From Termitomyces sp. T153 (taxonomy: Eukaryota; Basidiomycota; Agaricomycetes; Agaricales; Lyophyllaceae): a DNA stretch of 64,000 nucleotides. How positions within the stretch are numbered: the first letter of the stretch is position 1; the number at the start of each line of letters is the position of its first letter. This document shows, piece after piece, positions 33,030 through 42,903 of the stretch. Position numbers and translations under genes: made by a program. The stretch spans positions 1,116,001 through 1,180,000 of the forward strand of contig JACKQL020000001.1 of NCBI GenBank assembly GCA_018296165.2. The letters are read 5' to 3'. The notes below the pieces were generated by a model. That model searched no databases. It had not been told where the DNA came from and was given only the letters and a program-made list of their open reading frames with translations.

Positions 33030-36000
33030 TGTTGGGTCAGTCCCGGGGGTTCCGGGGCTTGGCGGGATTCCATTGGTGGAAGTCCCGGAGTTTGTCGGGG
33101 GCCCTGTCAAGGTTCTTTCAGGGTTCTCACGTATTGTCCTCAGGTCCGTAGCCCTTCCAGCGGACCAAGTACTGGAGTCAGCCACGAACTACCCGGGAGT
33201 CGAGGATCTCGTCGACCTCGTAGTGGTACTCGTCCTCGACTTCGACGGGGGGCGGTCGGCTGGGGCGTTGGCCGGGGAAGGGGTCCGGAGCGTGCCTTTC
33301 AAGGAGTCAAACGTGGAACACAGGGTGGAGACCCTTCAGACCCGGAGGCAGGTCGAGCTTGTAAGCGTGGGTGGAGACCTTCCGGAGGATCTTGAATGGA
33401 CCGAGGCGTTTGTGGTCGAGTTTGATAGAAGGCCTCCGGGTCTTAAGATTTCGTCGGTCGAGCCAGACCAAGGTGCTGGGGGGCCAGTCGGGGGTCGGCT
33501 GGCGACGGGCGTCGGCGTGCTTGGAGTAGGCTTGGTTGGCGGTGTCGATCTCGTCCCAGAGGAATTGGTGGAGGGATCAGAGGTCCTCGGCGACTTCGTG
33601 GGCCACGTGGGAGGGGATGTCCTTAAGGGACAGCGTGAGTCAGGGATTGTAGCCCTTGTTGGCGTAAAAGGGGGAAACTCCAGTGGCGGAGTGAGGCGTG
33701 TTGTTGTAGGTGAATTTGGTGAGGGGGAGCTCCGCGCGCCAGTCGTTCTGTAAATAGTTAACGTAGAGGTGAAGATACTGTTCTAATGTCTGGTTTACGT
33801 GCTCGGTTTGCCCGTCGGTTTCCGGGTGGTAGGCAGTAGAGAGGCTGGTTTTGATCTCAAGTGCCTTGCACAGCGATTGCCAGAAATGAGATACGAATAG
33901 GGGTCCACGGTCAGAGACGATGTCGTTGGGAAGTCTGTGTTTGGAGAATACGTGTTCTAGAAATAGTTTGGCAAAATCCGGGGTGGTGTCAGTGGTGTGG
34001 CAGGGAATAAAGAGGGCTTGCTTGGTAAGGCGGCAGACGACGACGAGAATTGCGTCAAAACCTTTAGAGTCGGGGAGTTCGACGATATGATCCATCAATA
34101 TTGAAGACCAGGGGCGGCGACTGATGGGGAGGGGTTTCAGTAATCCGTGGGGGCGATGGCGGGGGACTTTGGCCCGTAGGCAGGGTTTGCAGGCCCTCAC
34201 GTATTGCGTGACGTCCTTCTTCATTCCTGGCCAAAAATAAGTCCGGGAGATGAGTTGAAGGGTCTTACAAATTTCCAGGTGCCCCCAGAGTTTGTGATCG
34301 TGGTGCTGCCGGAGTATGTCGAGGCGAATGGACTTGTGGTCCAGGGCGTAGATTCGTCCACTTCGGAGCAGCAGGCGGTGGTCCAGAGATAGCGAAAAGG
34401 GGTTGTCTACGCTCGACTCGTCGGGGTTGTTGCGGGGGTCGTGCTGGTTGAAGAAGGGGTCCAGGGGTGAATTCCTGATTTGCTGGAGGATTCCTTCTTT
34501 GTTTAAAATCAGCACGGCATGTAGATGTTTGGGTGGGATTACCACTCGATGGTTGAATGCATTTTGTTTGGTTTCAAACAATTTCTTCGGATACACGTCG
34601 GGTCTCCGAGTGAGGGCGTCGGGCTTTGCGCCGAGTTGCCCAGGGCGGTAGTGAATGGTAAAATCGTACTCCAAAAGGGTTTTGGACCATTGAGCCTGGC
34701 GGCGGCTGAGCTGTTTTGTGGTCGTGAAGTATTGCAGGTTGTTGTGATCGGAGTAGACTTGGATGCGGTGCGGGGACCCTTTGAGGTAGGCCCGCCACTG
34801 ATGAAAGGCTTCGATGATCACGAGGAGTTCCTTGTCGTAAATGTCGTAGTTGAGTTCCGCTGGGATCATCGATTGGGTGTAGAAGGCGACGGGGCGGAGA
34901 TCCTTGCCCTCCGAGTTCGACTGGGAGAGTATCCCGGCAATAGCGTAGTCGGAGGCGTCACATTTGAGCACGATTGGTAGGGAGGGGTCGAAATGGCGGA
35001 GGACCGGAGCGGAGGTGAAAGCCTTCTTCAGGAGGAGGAATACGCCCTGGCACTTGCTGTCCCAATCCCAAGGGGTGTCCTTCCTTGTGAGCCGGTTGAG
35101 GGGTTTGGTGATTCTGGAGTAGTTGTCGATGAAGCGGCGATAGAAGTTAGCAAACCCCAAGAATGACTGTACCTCCTTGACGTTCCGCAGGGAGGGCCAG
35201 TTGAGTATCGCGTCGACCTTGGCGGGGTCCATGCGCACACCGTTGGGGGTGACGATGACCCCAAGATATTCGACTTCCGCTGTGTGGAATGAGCACTTTT
35301 TGGGTTTAGCATGAAGGTGATACTCTCGGAGTCGTTCCAGGACACGGCGGACGTGCTCCAAATGCTCCGCCAGCGAATTTGAGTAGATCAGGATATTGTC
35401 CAAATATACGATGACAAAGACGTCGTTCATGTTGTGAAAGATGTTGTTCATGAAGTACTGGAAGGTGGCGGGGGAGTTAGTCATTCCAAAGGGCATTACG
35501 AGATACTCAAAGAGGCCGTAGCGGGTGCGAAAGGCGGTCTTCCACTCATGCCCCAGGGTGATCCGGACGTTGTTGTAGCCGGAACAAAGGTCAATTTTCG
35601 TATAAATCTTGGCGCTGCGAAGGCGATCAACAAGGTCTCCGATTAAGGGGAGGGGGTACCGGTTCTTCTTGGTGACTTTGTTGAGTCCCCGATAATCCAC
35701 ACAGAGTCGGAGGGATCCGTCTTTTTTCTTGGCAAACAAAACCGGAGCACCAGCCGCGGAGATCAAGGGACGTATGAAACCTTTGCCGAGCATGTCGTCG
35801 AGGTATTCCTCCAGGGCCCGGAGCTCGATTTCGGACATGTTGTAGATCTTGCCAAACGGGGGTGAGGTGCCTTCTTCGAGGTCGATCTGGTGGTCGTAGG
35901 AGCGGTGCGGAGGGAGTTCCTTGGCACTTCCTTCGGAGAACATGTCAGCAAACTTATGATACTCCGGGGGAACTACTTCGGATAGGATCTGTTCCTCTGT

Positions 36001-37248
36001 CTTCTTTTCTGGCGTGGTAGTCCCTGCGCGGAGGTATTCCTCTGGTAGGGCCGGAGTGACTTGCAACTGGAAGGCGGGGGTGCCTTCTCGTAGGAGGCGT
36101 GCGAAGGGGACAGCGCTGATGATTTTAATGTTGAGGTTTCCGGAGTCGACGGGGCTGGGTCCCGTAGGTGTAGCAGTTGGATCCGGGGTGGCATTGGGGT
36201 CCGGGATAGGCTGGAAGCAGAGGTGGATGGCGGCTGCTAAGCTCGCTTCGGGGCCAGGGAATTGCATGGTAAGGTTCTTCCAGTTGATGTTGGGGTTGAC
36301 GTCTCGCAGCCATGGGAGTCTGAGCACGATCGGGGTCGACGGGGGTAGTTGGGTAACGAGGAGTCGGGCCTGGAACTGCAGGTCGTTATCGAGGGTGAGG
36401 GTGTTGTCGTGGTACTGCGTGATTCTTGTCGTGGCGGGGCTCCCATCGAAGAGTTGGAGCTCGAGGGGTTTGTCAAGGTCGTTGCGTCAGAGGTCGAGTT
36501 GGTTGCTGACAAAGACACTGGAGGTGCCGCTGTCTACGAGGGCGGGAAGTACCTTGAGCAAGCCGCCAAGTCGGACATAGATGACGAACGATCGTGCAGA
36601 CCTAGAGCAAAGTTGCGGCGGGGTCCAGGGTGGGTTGATCGTGGTCTTGGAGCTCTCGGAGGGGGGTGAGACATGGAAGGGTACCAGTCCGGAGTCGGTG
36701 GGGTTGTCCCGGCCAAGGCGTAGGGTGAGACTGGGCCAATCAACGTGGGGATTGGTGGAGCAGAGCCATGAGAACCCTAAGACGACGGGGGCAGAGGGGT
36801 GTAATTTTGTGACGAGTAGTTGGAGTTCTTGCTGTTGTCCATCGGCGAAGGTCAGGGTCGTTTCTAGGCAATGAGTGATGTCTCCCGCTGGGGTAGAGTC
36901 TCCATCAAAGAGTTTGAGGGAGATCGGGGCGGAAAGACGGCGGAGGGGTTGTGGGGCAAGCGCTGCCAGGGATTCGTCAACAAAGTTATCGGTGGCGCCG
37001 CTGTTGACTAGTGTGGGGACGGGTTTGTTGGTGAAGGGAAGAGTAGTGCGGAGGAGGAGGTTTGTGGAGGATTGAGAGGGGAGGTGTGCTGGGGGGTTGT
37101 CCGGGGCGAGCATCATTGCGTGGAGGAGTGTGGCTGGGGCGGAGAAGACGTCGGGATGTGGTCCGCGGTCTAGTGCATCTTCCAGACCTAAACCGCCGAC
37201 TCGTTTTCCGTGAACTGGTAGTTGCAGTCTTCTCCGTCGATCGTCCAC
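33030..37248 (-). pseudogene. Element B pol: tandem protease, RT, RNase H, integrase, chromodomain
   Basis: The frame from 37248 downward is interrupted by TGA codons at 36489-36487 and 33642-33640 and by further stops near the end. Order: a first retropepsin-like domain with LVNSGATDNF (catalytic Asp replaced by Asn at 37005), a second with LVDSGTSSVF, then RT (DYRGLNKVTKKNRYPLPLI, motif YLDN instead of YLDD at 35397). RNase H (DASDYAIAGILSQ), the HHCC zinc finger (CKPCLRAK), the integrase core (SDRGPLFVS, HPETDGQTE) and finally a chromodomain ([19 protein letters not shown]) close it. It overlaps the gag frame by 61 nt in the -1 frame. The lost Asp residues and the TGA stops fit CGA-to-TGA or CpG G-to-A transitions. 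It encodes the replication enzymes of the family but this copy cannot act. Confidence 0.9.
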
Positions 37249-38321
37249 ACAGCGCGTCCCATCACCTGTCGTTTAGGGCAACTGCGAATAAAATGTCCCT
37301 GCTCACCACATAGGATGCACGCGCCCTCCTTCTGTTGTTTCTCCTGCATTTCTTCCGGCACGTCGATCCACTGACTGTCCTGGATCCTGTTTGCGCATAG
37401 GGCCTCCTGATTGTCGGCGGGGTCCGGGATGTCGTCGCGATCGTTGGGGTTGGTATCCAGGGGTACTGGGGTGTCGTGGAGGTCGGCGGCATTGAGCTGG
37501 GTGGGTGGTCGCTGCCCCGGGAGCCGGTTAGTGTTGGAGACTCCTCGGCCCGGGGGGAAGCGGGGTGCAGGGTTAGCAGGGTTAGCGGGGATGGAGGATT
37601 GGATGCCATTGGTTGCTCCGGCCTGCCAGTTGGTGTTACCGGAGGTATTCCACGGGGTCTGGGGCGCCGTGTTTTCGCTGCGATCTTCCCAATAACGTTG
37701 GTCGACCTGGGTAACGAGCGCCTTGTACCCGTCGTAGGTGGTTTGTTTGGGCGCGAGGCAAAGGACATCCTTGATCCGTTGGGGCAGGGCACGACGGAGG
37801 GCGAACCGGAGGGCGTTGTAATTCCAGCCAGTCTCGTAGGCCTCTCGTTCAAATCGTACAATGAAGGTCATGAAGCGTTCGTTGTCGCACATTCAGAGGT
37901 TGAAGAGATTTTCCTCCGCCTCTGCTACGGTGTCAAAGATGCCAAACTTACTCGAGAACTCTTGAGTGAAAGCGAGCCAATAGGAGAGTACGGGATTGTT
38001 TGGGTCGAACCGGAGTAGCGCGGTGTAGTGGTTGAAGGCGATGCCCTGTAAGTATGATGCGGCGAAGGCCACTTGTGAGCTCTCAAGCTGAAAAGTGATG
38101 GGCTTAGCTTGAAACATAGTTAAACACTGGGTCAGGAAGATTTGCCACTTCCGGGGGTCGCGGCTGGTGAAGGGTTCAGGCTTCTGGATGTCGAGCTTTC
38201 CTTCCCAGGCCAGTGCGTTGTGGGTATCGTCCTGCAAATTTTGAGTTTGAGGTGGGGGTCCGGCGTTATAGTAGTAGTAGTAGTTATTTCCGTTTCTGCG
38301 CTGGGGGGGAAAGCTGTCCAT
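37188..38321 (-). pseudogene. Element B gag core with CCHC zinc knuckle, one internal TGA
   Basis: Two abutting frames in the same phase (38321-37893 and 37892-37188) are separated by a single TGA. The first carries the retrotransposon gag core (DPRKWQIFLTQCLTMF, SYLQGIAFNHYTALL, FSSKFGIFD). The second continues RFEREAYETGWNYNALRFALRRALP and ends with the knuckle CILCGEQGHFIRSC. The stop sits where an Arg codon CGA would read through, consistent with CpG decay. The upstream frame (39697-38381) is in a different phase. Confidence 0.85.
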
Positions 38322-38380
38322 CGCCGGGCCCCATCCTCCCGGGGGTCCGCCATTGGGTGGTCCCCCACTGGGGTTTTGAC

Positions 38381-39697
38381 CTACACTACCCGGGGCAGGT
38401 CCTGGGGCCCATCGAGGGGGAGGGAGTCCTCCGGGATTTGGGGGTCCGAAATAGTTGACGTCGTTGGGGGGTTAGGCATCAGGGCAGGCGGGGGACGAGA
38501 GGGGTTGACGGAAAGAGGAGGTCGGGGCGCCCCGGGGCCCAGGGGCTGTCGCGGGGGAACTGGGGCATTGGGACGGGGCGGAGGGGCATTGCTACGAGGG
38601 GCGCGGAGGTCGAAGTGGGGGGGTTGGTCTCGTTGGGGCCCGTTGCGCGGGGGGTGTTCGTCGGCGGGGTTGCTCGGCTCGTCGATATAGGAGAGGGTCT
38701 GGTTGTTGTTGTCGACGCGTAGGGGCGGTTGTTGGGAGCAGAGTTCAGGGATGGCGGGTTGGTCCCAGGTTCGGAAGGCGCTGGGCACTGAGCTGGCCCA
38801 GGGCCGGGCGGAGAGGGCCAGGGTGTGGGCGGCGGGTTGGTCAAACAACCCCCCCGCGGGGTTGAGATTCCTCAAGATGCTGGAGGCCGCGTTGAGTTCT
38901 TCCTGCTGGCGGGGAATGGAAGATGGGGCTTCGTTTTGTGTCCCGACGGGTTCCTTGCGTTGCACGTGGAAGGAGCGGGCGGGATCCAGGGGATCTTCGA
39001 AGGGGCAGGGGTTCAGGCTAGTGTGGATTTCTTCGACCAAGGCATGGAGCTTGTTCTGTAAGTTGTCGTTGAGGCCCAGGGTGCCTTGCGTATTCTCCGG
39101 GAGGTTCCCTTGTAGGTAGCGTTCGTGGAAGTTGAGGAGTTGATCCGCCCAGACCTCCGGGGTTGCGGAGGCGTCGGGGTAGCCTAGGTTGGTAAGGAGG
39201 GTGCGGGTACGCCTTGTGAATTCCGCAGGGGACAGGCGGAGGAAGCGGAGGACTTTGTCGCGTTGCTGGGCGTAGGCTTCGATCCTTTGCTGCCTAGGAG
39301 AAGGAGGGGTTTGAACGGCGAATGGTGGGCAGGGTGGGGAATAGTTATCCGTGGCTTCCAGAGGGACTGGGGCTGCAGCGGGGATTGGGTATGCATAGTA
39401 ATGGGCGGGGGGAAGGTAGGCGGGGTTGGGGGGTGCTGCAGAGTATCCTCCGGGGTTGATATGGGGGTTGTTGCCATCGGCGTGGAATGCGGGAGGGCGG
39501 CGCCAGCTCGGGGGTATTCCCTGGCTGATGGAGGGGGCGTAGAACACCTGGTTGGGGTCAGGGGTCCAGTGACGGGGCACGTATTGGTCCACAAAGGGAC
39601 CTGGGTAGAATGGGGCGTAGGAATTTTCCAGTATGGGCTGGCCGTAGGCGTCGGTTGGGTAACCAACTGGGTTGTACGCGGGGTTAAACGCAGACAT
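38381..39697 (-). CDS. Element B gag N-terminal frame (Pro-rich)
   Basis: 438-aa frame from the ATG at 39697, the first ATG after the primer site: MSAFNPAYNPVGYPTDAYGQ. The first ~130 residues are Pro/Tyr/Asn-rich. A helical block follows (RQQRIEAYAQQRDKVLRFLRLSPAEF ... NLGYPDASATPEVWADQLLNFHERYLQG), then a Pro-rich tail. Elements X and C begin with a related start (MPALSPHTQSNNSDVYGLP) that stops after 37 codons. Whether this is a separate protein or the N-terminus of Gag joined by frameshift or splicing to the next frame cannot be decided here. Confidence 0.65.
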   Translation of the reverse strand: MSAFNPAYNPVGYPTDAYGQPILENSYAPFYPGPFVDQYVPRHWTPDPNQVFYAPSISQGIPPSWRRPPAFHADGNNPHINPGGYSAAPPNPAYLPPAHYYAYPIPAAAPVPLEATDNYSPPCPPFAVQTPPSPRQQRIEAYAQQRDKVLRFLRLSPAEFTRRTRTLLTNLGYPDASATPEVWADQLLNFHERYLQGNLPENTQGTLGLNDNLQNKLHALVEEIHTSLNPCPFEDPLDPARSFHVQRKEPVGTQNEAPSSIPRQQEELNAASSILRNLNPAGGLFDQPAAHTLALSARPWASSVPSAFRTWDQPAIPELCSQQPPLRVDNNNQTLSYIDEPSNPADEHPPRNGPQRDQPPHFDLRAPRSNAPPPRPNAPVPPRQPLGPGAPRPPLSVNPSRPPPALMPNPPTTSTISDPQIPEDSLPLDGPQDLPRVV

Positions 39698-39716
39698 TGA
39701 GAATGGGGTAAGGGGG

Positions 39717-39728
39717 AGTCTTGATATT
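39717..39728 (-). other. Primer-binding site of element B
   Basis: On the minus strand it reads AATATCAAGACT, one base after the 5' LTR edge at 39730. It is complementary to AGTCTTGATATT inside the LTR (plus-strand 40283-40294). Confidence 0.75.
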
Positions 39729-39729
39729 A

Positions 39730-40347
39730 TGTCAGGTTCCACTGACGACAGGGGCTCAGTACACTGGCGAGTCCTTACTAGGCGGACGCGATGTCCTGCA
39801 CTTATAACCAGGCGTCCAGAGTTGGAGCGGAGGTGGGGAAAGCTTGCGAGGGGCCCCTAGGGAGAGTGGCCCGAGTAAGTCCTGAGTGATTTGGAGGGGT
39901 CTAAGACCGGAGGTACTGATCGTCGACCTAGGGCAGGTGTCAGGGCTAGTTAGTGGGCGCACAAGTAGATTGCGGGGTAGGCGGAGGCTTCTCGGTTGAT
40001 GAGGGGCAGGGTCGGAGTTGGACAGGGGATTACTGGGGCTTGGTGGGTTCCAGGGCCGAGCAGGTAGCGAGGTCCGGAGTGGTCGTTAAGAATGTTCAGG
40101 TCGTGGCGCGTGCGCGGAGTTCGTACTGATGTAGGGAGCAAGGGAACTTCAGAGAAACAAAGGAAATATGTACAGTCGAGACAAGACGGAGACGAGACGA
40201 GACTGAGAAAAGATAGATTCGAAACCTAGAAACAGAAATAGAGACAAGACGAGAGACAAAACATAGGAAACTGGTAAAATGTAATATCAAGACTAAAGTT
40301 CGAGGAGTTATTCTATGACTTATATACCGACTACTGGGTGCCTCCGA
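39730..40347 (-). repeat. 5' LTR of element B, first part
   Basis: Homologous to 29900-30517 of the 3' LTR. It is interrupted at 40347 by element C; the last five bases TCCGA are the target duplicated by C. Confidence 0.9.
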
Positions 40348-41512
40348 TGTCAGGGTCCGCTGACCTCGGGGGCGCAGCTGCACTGGGCGAGTCCTTACTA
40401 GGCGGGCGTGATTCCCCTGCATTGGTGACCGGACACTCAAAGACATTCTGGGTCCTGGTGGTTTGCACGGGTAATTGGGGAGATGTGATCCAGACAGATC
40501 CGGGAAGGTCCGGAGAAGTCGGATTGTGGGGAAATGAGACGGTCTTGGCGGGGTTCAGGCAGAAGGCCGTACGGGAGATTTGCGGAAGCAAGGGAGTAGG
40601 TGGCTGTGTGATCAATGGGGGCGGAGCCGGGGTTTGATGGGAGATCATTTGGAGTTGATGGAGTCTGGGACCGAGCGAAGAGTGAGGTTCGGACCTGGTA
40701 AGGGGTGTCGGGGTTCGTAATTATAATCGCGGAGTTCGTGAGGTCGTTAGGGTTGATGAAGAATTGGGCACAAGGGTCAGACGACGTCACCGAGACGGCG
40801 TTGGACGAGACAATATGGAACAAGAGTAGATTCAAGTGGAGGTACGAAACGATAACGAGAACAATAACGAAAAGGGGACGAGACAAGACCGGGAGACTGA
40901 GATAAGACCGGGAGACTGAGATAAGATCGGGAGACTGAGATAAGACCGGGAAACTGAGAGTAAGGAGAAAAAGACACGAAAACGAACACGAAACACAAAA
41001 AGGAAGCAATCAGACCATAGGTAACGTTAAGCAATATCAAGACTGCAGTACGAAGAGCTACTCGATGACTTATATACTGACTACCGGAGGACTTCGGGGT
41101 ACGTCGGCTGTGGCGGCGGGGCTTGGCGGGGCTTGACGGAGCGGGCGGGTGTCGGTTGTGATCGAAGATCGTGCCGCGCTGATACGTTGATGGGATCGCG
41201 GGTTGTTCCGAGGTTGTCGTGATATTCCGGAATAGGTCGGAGGAAGCAGGGTGTTGAGTTAATGATGGGTGGGCGAAGATCAGGAGTAGCGGGGGTGGTT
41301 CTCGGGGTTTGGGAAGCCCAGGGTAAGTGTCAGTGGCTGCGGGGCAGGCACCGAAGTTGGCCAGGGGGCCGTCGGAGTTAGCCGGGGAGGTGTCGGAGTT
41401 AGCCGAGGTAGGCGTGGGCATGGGCGGAAGTTCGGCGGAGCGTTGGGGGTCCTTTTGGGGGTTCGGGGGTTTGATGGACGATGTGCGGGGTTTTGGGGAA
41501 CGGGTCGTGACA
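40348..41512 (-). repeat. 3' LTR of element C
   Basis: 1,165 bp, TGTCAGGGTCCGCTGACC ... GGTCGTGACA. It contains four to five 19-bp tandem copies of GGGAGACTGAGATAAGACC (about 40885-40958) and the TATATA/AATATCAAGACT promoter block. Confidence 0.93.
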
Positions 41513-41722
41513 TCACCCCCCTTTCAGCGTCGAGACCCTTCGAGACGCGGGGCAGGATGGGGATCGGCGGGGCGTGGGAGTCGAAGCCGAGCAATATTGA
41601 TCAATCCGCAGCGAGTGATAGCGGCGTGGGAGGCGAAGTCGAAGCGCGGCCGCCGTTTCGTCAGGGTCCTCCTCACTCAATTTAAAGCTTTGGGCGTGCC
41701 CCGGGGTTTCCCAAATTTCGTC
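41513..41722 (+). promoter_or_regulatory. Antisense-gene promoter in element C
   Basis: This 210-bp stretch between the 3' LTR and the antisense ATG is matched in length and in islands of sequence in B (30899-31111) and X (48750-48961). Conserved elements are the polypurine tract, AATATTGATCAAtCCGCAGcGAG at 41592-41615, and a TATA-like ATTTAAAGC (ATTAAAAG in B and X) about 45 bp before the ATG. Confidence 0.55.
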
Positions 41723-42847
41723 ATGTCTTCCCCCAGCGTTCCAGTGGTTTCTCCCGCCGATTTAGACGAGGTGGTGGTGTATGACAGTGGGGGTGAGGAG
41801 TTCGAGCGTCGGCGCCGGGGTAGCGTTAGGGACCGGAGTCGTAAGTGTTGTCGAATTTTCCTTTCGGGATGGTTAACGGGGTTCCGGTAGAGTCGTCCGT
41901 AGTAGTAGTGGTGGACTTTCTGGGGGTTCCGAAGCGGACCAAGTTTCGTCCCGCGGTGCCAAAGGGGAAGGGGGCGTCTTCGGTGGTGGTTCGGGGAAAG
42001 CGTCGAGCTTCCCCACCCTCGGGGGCGGGACCCAGCAAGAGGCCGCGTGGGCGCGAGTTGTCGGCGGGGCCTCCTTCCCTCTTTTCCCCTGTCCCTGGCG
42101 TTCCCTCGGAGCGGTCGTCGAGTCCCTCCGCGCCGATTCCTTCAATCACGGAGGTCTTCCTTCGCAAGCAGGTGGAGGCCTTGACGACATCGTTGGCAGT
42201 ACAGGAGGGGGAGCTCCGCCGGGCGAGGGAGGATCGTGACGCGGCGCAGACGGAGAAGGAAGCGATGGAGCGGGAGAGGAATATTTCGGTGCGCGTGGCG
42301 ACGGAGCGGGCGCTAGAGGTGCGGGGTCTGCGGGAGCGTCTGGCGCAGGTGGAGGGGCAACCCGCGGGGGAAGCGGAGGGGCGGGGACGAGTTCCGGAGG
42401 GGGATGCGTTGTGGGCGGAGCTGGAGGCGGCGAGGCGGAGGGAGGATTGGTTGGCCAACGAGGCCGCCTCGGGTCGCGCGGGGATTCTTCGTGAGTTGTC
42501 TCCCGTTCCTCCGTTCGTTATTGACGGTTCATTTTCGGAGTTTAGGCTGGGTGCGGGAGCATCGAGTCCTCTTGGACGGTGCCTCCGCGGCGTTCGCGTC
42601 GATTCAGGACGGGTTGACGCAGGGGTCCGCGGTCCAGCCTCCGGAGTTGCAGCAGGGAATGGCGCGGTTGGAGAGGTTGCTGGCGGGGCATCGGCGACGC
42701 AATGCGGTGGCCCCGGGGTCGTGGTGGGAGGTGGCGGCCGATGCGGGGGAGGCATTGCCGGGGTTGGCGGAGATCCTAGCGGTGGTGCGGGCCCAGATGG
42801 AGGTCGACCTGGGGGTTGGGCTTCCGGGAGGTCCGGGGAGGGAGTGA
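41723..42847 (+). CDS. Intact antisense accessory gene of element C, coiled-coil protein of unknown function
   Basis: Three exons (41723-41840, 41891-42490, 42546-42847; introns 50 and 55 bp, GT-AG) give a complete 339-aa protein, transcribed opposite to the retrotransposon RNA. Residues 1-40 are acidic then Arg-rich. A basic, possibly nuclear-targeting cluster with GPSKRPRG lies near 86-93. A Ser/Pro linker follows, then a Glu/Arg-rich coiled coil (about 125-235) ending EDWLANEAASGR. The conserved tail (239-315) contains WVREHRVLLDGASAAFASIQ, LLAGHRRR and GSWWEVAADAGEALPG. The element B and X copies share the coiled-coil end, tail and second intron position. No known domain is recognised. 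It is the only complete frame in a young mobile element. Possible roles (Gag partner, transcription or targeting factor, silencing suppressor) are speculation. Confidence 0.75.
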
Positions 42848-42903
42848 GATGGGCGTGGGCCTCGTTTCTTGTCGCTCTCGGACTTGCTGCCTTCCCCGCC
42901 TAA

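Noticed and set aside
32947..33753. 268-codon plus-strand frame inside element B
   Set aside because: It is the reverse shadow of the integrase C-terminus and chromodomain on the minus strand.
37188..37248. Programmed -1 frameshift between gag and pol of element B
   Set aside because: The frames do overlap in the -1 relation, but no canonical slippery heptamer is present in the 61-nt overlap and the copy is decayed. Not claimed.
40885..40958. CRISPR-like regularly spaced repeats
   Set aside because: The 19-bp units are head-to-tail tandem copies within an LTR without spacers, in a eukaryotic genome.
41826..42755. 309-codon minus-strand frame in element C
   Set aside because: It overlaps the antisense gene exactly and has only Pro/Arg/Ser low-complexity content. 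It is the shadow of that GC-rich gene.
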